Source: Zygnema cylindricum (Eukaryota; Streptophyta; Zygnematophyceae; Zygnematales; Zygnemataceae). Taken from it: a DNA stretch of 62,000 bases. Below the pieces are notes generated by a model. That model was not told where the DNA came from. It ran no database searches and was given only the letters and a program-made list of their open reading frames with translations. The DNA lies in assembly GCA_037447655.1 (NCBI GenBank), contig JBBHKE010002118.1:130019-192018 (forward strand), written 5' to 3'. Positions 46,133-59,900 of this stretch are shown piece after piece; the stretch's first letter is position 1, and the number at the start of each line of letters is the position of its first letter. The position numbers and the translations under genes were made by a program.

Positions 46133-49100
46133 TTACTTTCTTCCACAAATTCGGACGTTTTTGGGATACACCTGGTCCTTAATCCACATGAAGATGGGAA
46201 TAACCACATAATACAGGGATGCGATGGTCCCCATGAGGAAACGGTACAAGAAAGAAAAGGGATTGAAGGGCCCCCTGACATCTTCCACTTTGGGACCAAG
46301 CTGCACTCACCCACACCAAAATCAAATCAATAATTTGGACAAGTGTGTGGAGTTATAAAGGATACTTGTAAAACATCGCCATCTACATTATGCACTGTTA
46401 AAAGAGGGTGATACTTGGTTTCTCCCACACACCATAAACTACTGGATTACCGAAAGAAGTAAACGCACATCAATGCAATCCGTTTCAGCAAGCATTTGCA
46501 TATACAAAACAGAAAGTAATCACTCAAGTAGTATTCACAAGACAAACATTATGTACAAAAAATAGTTCCTCTAGTTCATAATGTTGAATACCCAGCATGA
46601 TACAGACGCACACAATAAATCATTCACACAGAATGATAACACAGAATGATAACACAGACTGATCAAATGGCCCAAACTAAATCCTCGGTCTGTATTGATT
46701 AAACAGTTCCATGGAGGTGAGAGATCGAAATCAATTCACGCACTCAATCATTGAACCACTGTCCCTTCTGCAATACACATAGCATCCAGTCCACACACTA
46801 CCATAGACTAATACAAAGCATGCGGATTTTTAATTTGTTAGCCTAATAAAGTACGTTTGTACAAAAACACACTACATATAGGAAAGACAAGGGATGATCA
46901 CACTGGCAAACAAATATACAGTCAGAGAAATGCCAACGAAAGAGAGCGGTTGGAAGTGAAAAAAAAATACCGATTCATGACACCAAAAAGCATACAAGCT
47001 GCCTCCTGTTAAGAACTCAACAATGTCTTTATAAACCTTACTAGCTGGTTTTTTTTGGTATAAATGAGACTTAATACCACTGGGCAGACCTGAGTATGCA
47101 AATAACAAACAATAAAATTCAAGATTAAGCTTTTCAAACTATTGGTCCAACATATTCATTCCAAGCACCACAAGTTCACATTGCATTCATAGCTACAAGA
47201 TGATTTCATTGAAATAACCTTAAGAGCCAATTAAGATGCATCTGAATTCTTTTGAAATTTGAAAAGCTAGAGAATTCCCGAATTTCTGGGCATAATGTAT
47301 CACATAAAATGGTCAGTGACTAAAAATCAGTTTTTGACAGAAATCAAAAGATAAAATGACAACAATGTGAAATGCCAACTCACATGACAACTATCGATTG
47401 AATGAGGGGAGGGTACAGAGAGACATACCAAAGACTACAGACAGACGACATTGAAGTAACATACAAAAAAAAAAAATCACTTCAAAGCCGGTAAAACTAG
47501 CATGCCTAGAAGGTCAAAGACAAGTAGCTGACATTTTTCTCTCACCGAGCTCTCCACTACAGCCAGTACTATTTTACACATTCAAACCTAAGGATACCTG
47601 GTGTAACCTGTAAGGATACACCAGAGTTTATCTTGGTGTTAAACCTATTTTCCAAAGAGTTTATTACAGCGGATACATCAAAGAATCAATCATCATGCAA
47701 CACAGGTCAATCAGATTGTAACAATCAACAATACTCTACATAGATAAAGATGAAACCTATCACCAAAATTGAACGCCCTTATTCTTGAGCAGAAACCAGG
47801 CACAGAGAAAATGGTTGTTTTTATCAGAAAAATTATTAGAACAAGAGTGGTTAATTTAGCCAAACTATGCATACACGTCTCTTGATTGAGAGACCGTTGT
47901 TTCATCACCGTCTGTGAAACAGTCAAACGTGACAAACATCTCTTTCCATACAGAATTAGAAGGGGAACTCACCACCAAAGGAGAGTCACCAGCCTCCGCC
48001 TTGACCCCAGTGACAGAACAGCCCATAATCAAACCATGCCTGCGATCTCCACGGTACCACTTTGGACCAATTCTCTTCAGCTTCACATCCGTGAAACCAG
48101 CTTTCGTAAACCAGTTAATATATTCCGCCTCTGTTGGAAACAGCATCCAAACATCTGCAAAGAATCTTGATAGCCAAAAGGTTGGATGAACAGGACCAAT
48201 TAGACAGGCCTTCCCTCCCTTCTTCAGGACTCGGTAAGCCTCTCGAATACCTCGTTGGGGATCTGGCCAATATTCAATGCTGCAAAATAAAAATACAGAA
48301 CAGTTTCAAAAATAGGAATACTACAGGGCAGTGTCATGTCCATAAGAAAAAGAACTAAAGTAACACTAACTTCGTCACATTTTCTTGCCGGGAACAAAGA
48401 CTACATCCAATCCATGGATAATCAGGAACCGCGAAAACAATATTCTCAAGCTTCTACCTTGAAACACAATCAATGTCAATTAAAAATAAAACAAACAAAA
48501 TTTATTGATTTAGACAATGAAATAGCTCATAAATACAAAATAATAGCTCAACAAATTTGACACTACTCGAGCACTCTGTCAACTTTGAGAAGAAATCGGT
48601 GTGCTCTTCTTCGCAATTTATATCGATGTTTGACGCTTCATATGCTCGGGCATTCTCAAACTCATGGAAACAACTATTTGTGCATTGTTTTGATCTTCCC
48701 AAATGCAGTCCAAAATGGACATAATGTGACTGTGGGCATTGTGCTGCAGTTAAAACCCTAAAAAGCATGTACAAGCAACTGCACCACTACACTTTCAACT
48801 ACAATTAAAAATTGAGTTTTGCCAAGTGACCCGTTGTGGGTTTGGCTGAAAAAAAAACCCACTGGGGGCAGAGTGATTAACAATAGTAGCAATGGACAGT
48901 GTACTGTTGTGTGCTCTAGACTCGTAAAACCTTGAACTGCCTTTGCTGCAACTCTAGAAGGCTCAAAAAAGGCCGCAAAAAGGCATTAATGGAGCCACAT
49001 TCTGACAAGCTTTAGAGCATGCTTTGACAGTGTCCGGCAGAAATGAAAAAACAAAAAGATTTCTTTACAAATAAACAATAACAGGGCTAGGCCACAAATA

Positions 49101-50031
49101 ATTAATTAAAAAAAACATGTGTAAAGCTGCAGTGTGCAAATGGCTTGCAACTTTATGTGATACGTTTCAAATAAAAGAAGTACATGATGCAAAACGGTCC
49201 TCATGGTATAAGTCTTTGGATTCAGCACGATCAGCGCAATGCACCGTCGTAAAGATATCCTCCAACAATAACAAGAAGCATAGAACGACAGAAACGTAGA
49301 ATCCTAGCACAATACACATAGAAATATAGAATCGGAAAGACGCGCGGCATACATCACCATAATTATTCCCTTTTCTATTATTTCTTGGCAAAGCCTTACC
49401 TTCCAGCAGAAACATAACGATCCGCATAATCCGTCGGAAACGACAAATCTTCTGCATCGCCTTCAACAATAGTGCACTCCTTCAGTGGAGCCTTCTGTTT
49501 CGCTTTCTCCAATTGATGTGGAGACTGATCTAAAATAGTCACATTCTTGGCGTTAATTGTCTTCACAATGCCCAAAGTTGTGAAACCAGTACCACCACCA
49601 ACATCGACTACCACCAGGTTTGGATCATTCAAATCAGCTGGCTCAAGCGCATCTTCCCTCATGTCTTCTGTCCAATGGCCAGGATTTATAACATGATCGT
49701 AGACAATAGACAGAAAACGATAAAACCAAAATGCTTCTTGTTTGTGTTGAATAAACCGAGGCTGTGAGGCCGGTCTCTCTGTTGAAACACTGCACTGTAC
49801 GGAAGTACGCCTCCTACGTGAAGATAATGAGCCGGAAGGATAAGTTTGGGCAGACAGAAAACTGCAGGATGAAATGAACTCATTCTGAGAAAACTGCAAG
49901 CTCGGCCTATTTTGCAATCTTGACACACTAACAGTATGACATCCTGAAATAACCGCAGTACTATTGCTTCTACAAGTCAGAGTTTCCATGCCATATATAC
50001 TGCTTGGTGTTTGCAGACACAGCGACGCCAT
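46133..50031 (-). CDS. VTE3: MPBQ/MSBQ methyltransferase, plastid inner envelope (VTE3)
   Basis: Methylates the phytyl- and solanesyl-quinol precursors of tocopherols and plastoquinone using SAM. Three exons (5' to 3' on minus): 50031-49400, 48279-47973 and 46300-46133. Exon 1 starts MASLCLQTPS with a long Ser/Arg-rich transit peptide of about 90 residues, then FIQHKQEAFWFYRFLSIVYD and INPGHWTEDMR, and the SAM motif VVVDVGGGTGFTTLGIVKT, then ILDQSPHQLEKAKQK and EGDAEDLSFPTDYADRYVSA. Exon 2 continues IEYWPDP, with LKRIGPKWYRGDRRHGLIMG. Exon 3 gives NPFSFLYRFLMGTIASLYYV and VIPIFMWIKDQVYPKN, the C-terminal membrane anchor. All motifs are those of the plant-type enzyme, not the cyanobacterial type. 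An upstream in-frame ATG at 50,040 adds three residues. Confidence 0.95.
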
Positions 50032-50040
50032 TTCACGCAA

Positions 50041-51435
50041 ATCTCTTCCTACTAGCTGATGAAATTGGAGAGCAATGGCCTGCTATGCAGAGACACTCTT
50101 CACTGCCACACTCGCACTGATAATACAAAGTGTGGGAGAGTTGCGGTTTGAACTTTAAAGTCACCAATGATTTATCAAGTCTAATTCGAGTCCCCAGCTT
50201 TCGCCTTGTCGCAAATATATTATTCTGCAAAACTACAGTACTGTCGCCTATGCTGCCTCCAAGTAGTGACACATATGGTGACACGTCCATCGCTTTTTGC
50301 AGTCGTCTGGGGAGGCTACGGGAATACACGTGTTTGGTTTCAAGTCGATTATCACCAGCAGTTACCAATATACGCATGCCTACACGTAACACGGCTACAC
50401 CATGGGGACGTAAATGCCGTACGAGAGTATTCAGCTGTACCTACGTATATAGTACATTACATATTAACTTTTCCAGGACATATGGGTCACCGTTCTGTAA
50501 AGTAAAACGCGAGCCACTTTTAGCGTTGGAGAAATCTATAGAGTTGGGGTTTTTGAAGTCTTGCTAATTCGAGTTTAGGTTTAGACTACGTGGACGATAT
50601 TTAGCCGCTTACCATTTTCATAGTGTTAACTCTAATAATTCAACAACTCGATGGACAGTTTAGCGTTATTAACGATATTAGCGATTCACGGTGCACTCAA
50701 CTGTGCCGAGGCCTCTCTTTGTACAGCTGCTGTTTTTTTTTGTCTCGTTGTCTCACCTGCGTTTTTGAACGGAGGGAAAAGTAAAATCAGCAGAATCATC
50801 CGTTTTGGATTTAACGGGAATTCACTCATGGAATTTGCATTGACTTTCCGTCTCTAAAGTCTGAACGGGCAAAAGCCAAAAAGCAACCCTCTAACTTTAA
50901 CTGTAGAAAGATTGCACGGAAACTAACTTTAACAGTAGAAATCTTGCACGGAAACGTACTAGACTCGCGTTTCTGAACTGCTTAAATCGTTGCCAGTAGA
51001 ACAACCCGGTGGATGTAACGGTGAAGGGCTTGCATGGAACTCCTTCGACTTTCAGACGTCGATAACTGTACACCGTCAATCGTTCTCAGTGTTAACGTTT
51101 TTTCGACTCTTTAAACATCTTTTCCCCGTACACACTTGTCGGATCATGGATTTGACGGTTGAGATTGAAATACAAGATTCTCACCATCCGATTGGCGGTC
51201 TCAATGTGAAAATCGCACGAGTATGTACGGAGAAAAGACGTTTTAAGTGGCAAAAAGTACGTTAACACTAGTACTGTAGCGATTCACGGCTGTACAGTAG
51301 TTTTCAAACAGTTCAAAAGTGAGCAGATGACCGTGCAGCCAATTCAAAGTTTCAAACTACCCTCTTCGAATTCCCGCCTTACTAGGCGTCGAACCTCGTA
51401 GGGGAGCCATAGGCGTGGAACATCGTAGGGGAGCC
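50041..51435. other. Divergent intergenic region, VTE3 / ADIP gene
   Basis: Contains worn MITE ends (TTAGCGATTCACGGTG near 50,680; TACACCGTCAATCG near 51,069; GCGATTCACGGCTGTA near 51,279) and a short tandem repeat, GAAA-TTGCACGGAAAC (50,890-50,960). No supported gene. Confidence 0.4.
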
Positions 51436-54400
51436 ATGGCATTACTGTCGCTCTTGCAGGTGAAACTTATCCCTGCTCTCTGATCCACGTGATATAATTT
51501 CCTATTCCGTCTTATGCTTATTATTTTTAAGTATCTAACCCTTGGCTATTGATGTGTATGACTTGTGCTGTGCGGTGTTATGTACTGTGTGATATTCTCT
51601 TTGTTTGTACTCATTTCCTGATTTCGTACGGACAGAATAGAAGACATAATCCAGCCTGTGTGTCAAAATCTCTAAAAAATTCAAAGAACTCTTAAGTTTA
51701 CTTTAATCTGTTTTCTGTGGCAGGATACTGATGCAGCCCTATCAAGACCGTCATCCAGGTATTTTGAAAACTCTCCCTCTGTACGGATTGTATGGTTTTT
51801 GATGGTCAGAATATTCGAATAGCAGTTTCAAAATGGGACCCTTTTTACACTATGTTATCCCTCGCAGTCATTTTAAGCAATTCTTAAGAAATGAAACTTT
51901 GCATGCGTCAATGTCTATGTAGGAAATCCTTATTCTGTTAAAAAACAGAAGACTTTGAGGGTGTATAGACTACTGGTACTAAAGTTTGTTAATTTGGTTT
52001 GGAAAACTATGTATGATGGGCTGTTTTGCGCTGTTTTACTTATTATAAGCTCGTTATGGTTGAAAAGACGACATTTTTTCTCTTTTCGGTGTGTGCTGCT
52101 TATAGACCATTGGCAATTTAGCTTGTTATGGCTTAGAAAAAGACATTTTTTCTATTCTTGGTGAGTGTTATTAATGTACTTTTGGCAAATGTAGCAGTGT
52201 TAAGAATAAAGTTGAAGTTGCAGCAAGGATGCAGTCAGCCATGCAAGTTGTTTTGTTTTTTTTTTTTTTGCAGGGACGAAGTCTTTTTTGCAGATCTGGA
52301 GAATCTGGAGAGGTGCATGAATTATGTGAATTACAAATTAGATGCTTTTGGGATACCGTTACTGAAACGCACAGGGAATGAGGAGGTAACTTCCCTTTTT
52401 TTTTTTTTTGGTAAATTTTAAGCTTTGTAATTGTGACGAAAGTATCGGTATACATCATAAGATAGGTTTCTTGAGAGCAGTGCAGAAGGAACTAGGCCCT
52501 GAATTTATCCTTCTCCCTCCCCCCCTCTCTCTCTCTCTCTCTCCCCCCTCTACCTCTCAGGTCGTTCTTGTGTGGTGGTTCCACGGGCTTGTTCATTTAT
52601 GGCTACTGCCTGTACTACTATTGGGCGAGATCTGATATGACGGGATTCATGCAAACGTCCTTCTTCTTCGGTTACATGGCGTGTATATGCTACGGGTTTT
52701 TCCTCATGCTCGGCTCCGTGGGATACAGGGCGTCTCTCCTCTTTGTACGCCACATATACCGGGCCATTAAGTGTGAATAGAGGGATAGAGAGGGAGATAG
52801 TGAGAGATAGAGAGCGGTAGAGAGAGAGAGAGCGATAGAGAGAGATAGAGAGAGATAGATGTTGTGGGCAATGTTGTGGGCAAAAAGGTGAGGGGAGGAG
52901 GGAAGGAATGGGAGGGAAGGGAACGGAAGCAGGGGAGGAGAGGAGAGAGGTTGGGATAATTGTGAAAGGGGGATCCAGTGTAGGTATGATGGGCAGTTAT
53001 ATAGTTTTTCTAATACCTGACATCAGGTTGCACCTAAGTTAGGGATGTGTCTTGACACAGATAAGGCTCAATAGAGAGAGAGGGGGGGGGGAGGGAGGGG
53101 AGAATTTTAAGATTACAATGCATTGAGTGGTAGCCGGGGAACGAGGGAAGAAGATGGATGAAGCGGGAGAGAAGAAGGACAAGGGAGGAAGCGGGATAGT
53201 GGGAAGGGCATGTCGAGGAGACCTTTGTTGGGAATGCTTGCACATTTTTAAGTCATTGATCATCATATACCATAATGTGATGTGATTTTGTCATGACTTT
53301 TTTTTTTTTCGGATGGTATCACTCTCCATCAATGGGGGTCTTCTTGTCCTCTCCTGGTGTCTTGCTGGAGGCCTCCAATGAGAGGACTTCGAGGCTAAGT
53401 CCTGGATCCCTGAATGACCTATCGATGACGTACAAGAATCCTCTCCTTAACAGCTGTCTTTTTAAAAAAATATTTAAATGCAAGGTTTTAAGATTAATTT
53501 TAGAGTTCTTGGGATTTAAAGAGTTTTTAGGGTATTTCAAGCTGTTTGAATTTTTAGTGTTTTAGGTCTTTTAGGGTTGTTAGGGATTTTCGAATTTTTA
53601 GGGTTTTAAGAGTCTTCCGGATATTCACCATTTTTAACACAGCTTTTCAGGGTTTTAATGCTTTTAGGGTTTTTGAGATTTTCAAAGTTTTTACAGTTTT
53701 TGAGATTTCATACTTTTTAAGTTTTTAAGGCGTTTAGGGTTTTGGAGTTTTCAAAGTTTTTAGGGTTTTGGGGGGTTTTTAAGAGAAAAAATAATGCTTA
53801 TGACTTTCAACAATTTTAGGGTTAAAGGGTTTTTAGCAGTTTAAACGGATTTTTGGGTTTTCACAGTTGTTAGGGTTTCACAGCTTCTCAAGAATGCACA
53901 GTTTTCACATTTTTTAAAGTTTTCACGGTTTTTTGGGATTATCAGGGTTACTATATTTTCTGCAGTTTTTTGGGTTTTCGGCATTTTAGGGTTTTTTTAG
54001 TTTTGATGGTTTTTGGGGTTTTCGGAGTTTTTAGGGATTGAGGGTTTTAGAGTTTTCAGATGTTTGAGGGATTTTAGGAGTTTGGGGTTTTAAAGGTTAT
54101 AAGTCTTTTGAGGATTTTGTTGATTTTCCTGTTCTAAGGATTTTCGAGTCTTAAGGGTTCCTGAAGCTTTTCAAGTTTTGAATGTTTAAGGGTTTGAAGG
54201 GCTTTCAATAGGGTTTTTAGAGTTTCTAGTGTTTTTTAGGTTTCTTAGTTTCGGGGACCTTTATGGTTTTCGAGGTTTTTAAGGTTTCTTTGGTTTTCAC
54301 GTTGTTTATAGCTTTTAAGGTTTTAGAGGCCTTTGGGGTTTTAAGGGTTCCAAGGTTTTGAAAATATTCAGGGATTTTCAGTTTCAGGGATTTTTACTTC

Positions 54401-56507
54401 ACAATCCCTCTTTAGTCTTGTTCTCTGAGTAAATGTTTCAAACGAGAAGGGGAGGGGGTGGGGGATAGAGAAAGAGAGAAGAATACGGTGCAAGAGGGGA
54501 AAGGACAAGGAGAGAGAGAGAGGAATCGAAAGAGAAGGATGAAAAAAAGACGGGCGGAAATAAGGAGAAGGGAAGAGAGAGAGATAGAGAAAAATACACT
54601 TCGCATTCAGTAAAGGAATTATTGCATAAGTAAGCCCTTGGTAGAACCCTCAAAATCACTCAAACTGTACTCCTCCAAAACTTCTTCAACCAAAGTAAGT
54701 TCGTAAAATTGAGTAGAAATTCACAATTCCTCAGAAAATTTCCTCGCCATACCATTTACTCTTTCTTGACCAAAAGGAGTAAGAGCCCTGAAAACCCTAA
54801 AAACTGAACATAAGAGTTGTACCTCATAAATGAGGAGCACATTTTTGCAAAGCCATAGATCCTCCAGGGTCGAGCTTCTCCATGACGTCAGCAGTGAGGA
54901 GGAGGAGCATCCCACGTCGGGTAGGTGACGTCGTCGTCTGCTGATGTGGCGGTTTTGTGAAGAGGCAGTTTGCGGACACATCATAGAATAAAGTAAAGTG
55001 ACATAATTGGTGAAATATGTGATACATATTACTAAAATTGGTCGATTTGATCAAGGAGCTTACGGCGTGTTCCCATGTGTTCAAGTAAGGGTTTTTTTTC
55101 CGTCGTTTTCACAGAAAATGGGACTTCCAACAATAAAATATTACGCCGTACGAAAAATGGGCAAAAACACAAGTACATTTTGCGTCATCTTGGAACTTGA
55201 AAGGTACGGCAAATAGGCGTTATTATCATTGCGACCCACTTCCAGCTCACCTTCAAACTTGTAATGGAATCAAATCGCGATCTGATTTTAACCAAAATAA
55301 CACCCTTTCGACGAAACAGAAAACAAGTATTGCACGCCTGAAACGTCTTCGAAAATTTATGAACGAGGGAGAGTACACGCTATTTTTTTCCATGCTCGTC
55401 ACGCGCATGTACGTACAAAAATGGCAAGCATGTACAGAAAAAAATTCGTTGAGGTCTCGGACCTCCACTTTCATTCATGGGTCCTTTGCAAAAATTTACA
55501 ACGTCCTCGTCTCTCCCCATCTTTTTCATTCGACTGCTCCTCTTTCTCTCATCTCTAAATGAAATGTAGCAATAATAGTATCAAATGAAAGATATATATT
55601 TTTGGTCTCAATATTTTTGGTCTCATTTTGATAGCATATCGAATGATAAATGGTAGGGAAAAGAAATCGGGAAGCCATGGCGAAAAGTTTACGAGTTGAT
55701 GACGTCACAAGTTAGCATGACTTCGCAATGTCACAAAACCCTAAACATCTACAATGTCACAAAAAACTCGACGTCTACAACGGTCGCCGTTTTTGTAGAC
55801 GTCACTAATTTTAGGAAGTTTCGAAGTCGTCTACATTTTGTTTTCGTACTATCGTAGGCTGTCGCATATTTTGTAGACATCTACACCTGTCACATATTTG
55901 AAGTAATGAAGGTGCAAAAAATGATTGACATAGGAACACTTTGAAAAGTACACCGTAAAATTTGCGCTAAAATCCAAAGTAACGTTTCAAAGTTTCGGTT
56001 ACGTTTAGGGTTTTTTTTAACTATTTTTGTGAGCGTTAACAATGTAAAGAGTTTCTTACCACTATTGTTGTTATCAAAAACACAAACTTGAGTTACAAAC
56101 ATGGTTCTGAGTTTATTTTCCCTCTTTTTTAGGCAACAAACAATAAACGATGTTTTTTACAAAAATATATGTTTGCACAAACTCGAATTTGTGTTAGAAA
56201 CATGGTTTAGGGTTTTTTTTAACTATTTTTGTGAGCGTTAACAATGTAAAGAGATTCTTACCACTATTGTTGTTAGCGAAACCTCAAACTTGAGTTACAA
56301 ACATGGTTTTGAGTTTATTTTCCCTCTTTTTGAGGCGACGAACAATTAACGATGTTTATTACAAATATATTTGTTAGCACAAACTCAAATTTGTGTTAGA
56401 AACATGGTTTAGGGTTTTTTTTACTTTTTTTGTGAGGGTTAACAATGTAAAGAGTTTCTTACCACTATTGTTGTTAGCGAAAACACAAACTTGAGTTNNN
56501 NNNNNNN

Positions 56508-56563
<56 letters not shown>

Positions 56564-56684
56564 TATGTAGTAGGTAGGTCGTTAAGTCCCGGGTCAAGGA
56601 AGACGTGACGAGAGTTCTGTGGACAGCATACTACATATGGCTATGAAAGCAGTGTTAATGTTTCGAATTTTAAATGGTTTTCTT

Positions 56685-56748
<64 letters not shown>

Positions 56749-56883
56749 TATGTAGTAGGTAGGTCGTTAAGTCCCGGGTCAAGGAAGACGTGACGAGAGT
56801 TCTGTGGACAGCATACTACATATGGCTATGAAAGCAGTGTTAATGTTTCGAATTTTAAATGGTTTTCTTTTTTTTCCCCTCTC

Positions 56884-56966
<83 letters not shown>

Positions 56967-59900
56967 GAATTGTTAGAGAGATGATGTATCCTTCTCTCTC
57001 TCATTTTGCTCTCCCTCTCTCTCTGAATTGTTGGAGGGATGATGTGTCCTTTCTTTGGAAATGATGGGCTTATTATGCCACTGATTCAACAAAGGAAACA
57101 ACGGTCAGGTTCTTTGCGTGGCAGCTTCTTTCTAGTTGCTTTTTTGAGCCCTTGGAGGTGACAAATCCTGTTCCTCCCTCGAAACTAAGTAAACAGCCTC
57201 ACAGTCTATGATTTTATGCCTCACCATCGATGATTTTATTCTATATCCCCCTTCTTTTTATGTGTACTCTTATCGATATGTGCTTCCCCTTATTTGGTTT
57301 AATCATAATGGCGATGCATGGTACAAAAGCTTACAGTCTATTGCAGGGAAATTGTGTGACTGATAGCCTAGTTACGCTATTGAATATTCCTCGAGTTTTA
57401 TGAGTAATCGTACAGTTTTTTGAGTAACCGTCTGTGCTATTGCTCAAAACATGGTACGAAGTGTATGATTACTCACATAATGGGAATATTTTTGATAGTG
57501 TAACTAGCCTATGAGTTACGGGTGAGGCGGCAGTAACGGGAGAATGTGAATATTCTAGCTTACCTTCTTCTAAAATTTGATGACTTGTCCAGTATGGATG
57601 CGCTTGAGAAAGTCCTTGAAACTGCATGAGTAAAAATGTTCTTTCCACCACTTGAGTCGACTTTTCTACGGGTACAAGTGTCCGATTTTCTTTTGGACAA
57701 CCAACTGGAATGTGAGAACCGTACCTAACCATCATCACTTCTGGATAATTGTCCGACAAACGTCCTCAGAGGAAGATAAATTTAAAGACCGGAAAAAAAC
57801 ATCAACACTAATAGCGATACACAATGTACTGTACTTTTTGGGCGCAGATTCAAAGTCAGACATCAACTTACTTACACATACATAATTTTTTTATGCCATT
57901 TCCTTCAGTGTTAACCACTTATCAGGATGATGGATCCATTCTTCTGAAGGCACTAAAATGCTCTACAAAAAATGCTCTGCAATGCTCTACTCTGCAATGC
58001 TCTGAAATGCTCTATTCTCTGCTAGAATCTTGCTGACGAAGAGGCTAAAGCTGGATGTAGAAAGTCTTTCTATCCTCTTTGTCTCTCAGACGTCCCTATA
58101 ACTGGATCTTTAAAGTACTCACAGGCTGTTTCTCTCCTTTTTGTCTTTCAGATGTCCCTTGTAAGTGCTTGCGACGCTATTTATGGATTACTTCAAAAGC
58201 AACAGACAGACGCAGAAAAGGCAGAGGCTATGCTGGACCAGCAACATAGGTACATCCTTTTTCTTGCATCATATTGTGACATAGTAAGATAAATTGTGTA
58301 ATTAACAGTTGCACGTCTTAGATTACCTTTGTATTGTGGAATTGTAAGATAAATTGGATAATTGACAATTGCACGACTTTGCTTACCTTTGTATGCTTCT
58401 ACTTTGGAGGAAGGCAAATTTTGTGATTTTACAATGGATTAATAAGATTCACAACACGTACATATTGCACATAATGGATAGGAGGGATGGAGCTGAGATG
58501 TAAATTAGATGGCATTTGTCTTGCTTGTTTACGCAAGCGTTGCTAATCTGTCAGGTATATTCTCCAATTTCATGGCATTGTTCTTTAAGAATATAAATTT
58601 ACTTGCTCCGTTTGGCGGGCACAGCTTGAATGTTTGTGCACATAATGGATCGAAAAAATGGAGCTGACAACATTGATGTATCTTGCTTAAGGAAGCGTGT
58701 GTATCAGATAACATTCTACAAGTTCACGGCATAGTTGCCTTTAAGCAAATTAATGGGGAACCTTCATTTTGCTCCGTTTGCTGGCACAGCTTGAAATTAG
58801 AGCTAAAGAGGCTGGACTCAAAATTGGAGAGGTGTGAAACTCAAGTTGCGGCCAAAGAGAGCGAGCTCCAGAGCCAGTATTCAAAGGTATGCGTAAGCGG
58901 CAAAGATCAATGTATACCTGTGCTATAACTTTTGTGCGCTTTAATTTTTGCCTTCTCTTACTATCGTTACTCCAGCCTGAGCCTGTAGTAGACATATGCC
59001 TGGTCTCAATTACAATAGGGAGCCTGGCAGTACTGGTCTGTGCCTCTTTTTATCAAATGCTTCATCTTTGTGTAGAATAGTGTGGGGGTCTGTGAATGTA
59101 AAGTCGCAGTTTCATAACGATTGTTTGGGTCTAAAATATATTGCAACAGGCAGTCACAAATGAAATTTGGTGGTAAGAGCTGACACCTTCACATGTTCTG
59201 CGACAAGTTTGCAGTTTCTTCATTGTGCAACCCGGGGAATGTGACGTTAAGGGGAGTTGAAGAAGTTTATTTTCAACATTATTGTTCTGTTTTTAACTAT
59301 GTTTTATTAAGAACCCATATTTTGTAAAGGATGGATGCTTAAGGTTCCTAATTACTTAACACTTAGTGACGATTTAGAGATAAACCAGTGACAAGCTCCT
59401 GTTTCTGTTTTTTACAGGAAAAAAAAGCACAGTCCAGTCATCGAGCGCAGGTGGAGAAGCTTCAAGCTGAGCGTGACGAGTTTCAACGTTTGGCACAGGC
59501 TGCTCAGGTTACCTCACTGAAAAAATTATGTGCTTGAATCCATGAAAAGCAAAATGGTAACTTCCTGAGTTCTTTGAAATATAGTTCATGTTTTTTAGTG
59601 AAATTTTATGAGACTCTGTTGAAGCTTGTTAACAAACACTGTCATGTTTTTTTGTGCAGCAAGTGAAGACCCAACAGACCTATGAGCTGCGCAAAAAAGA
59701 GAAGGAATATGCTCGTTTGCAGGTCACATTTTTGCCTTTTCCTGACTGCTTAGAGTGTTTGAAACCCTGGAAGGCAAAAGGATATTCTTATACATAAAGC
59801 AATTTAGACACTTTTTTCATTTGTTGTGTGAAATATCTACATTTTAAACATCCAATTTCTCTTCTGCACCTCCATTTTATTGGAAAAGAGTAAAGATCAA

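Noticed and set aside
48134-48560. Plus-strand frames over VTE3 exon 2 and intron
   Set aside because: They are shadows of the minus-strand methyltransferase, whose motifs are unambiguous.
51148-51265. ATG at 51,148 (MDLTVEIEIQDSHHPIGGL) as the ADIP start
   Set aside because: The frame does not join to the exon at 51,724 with a clear splice; the short ATG exon at 51,436 fits phase better, though still uncertain.
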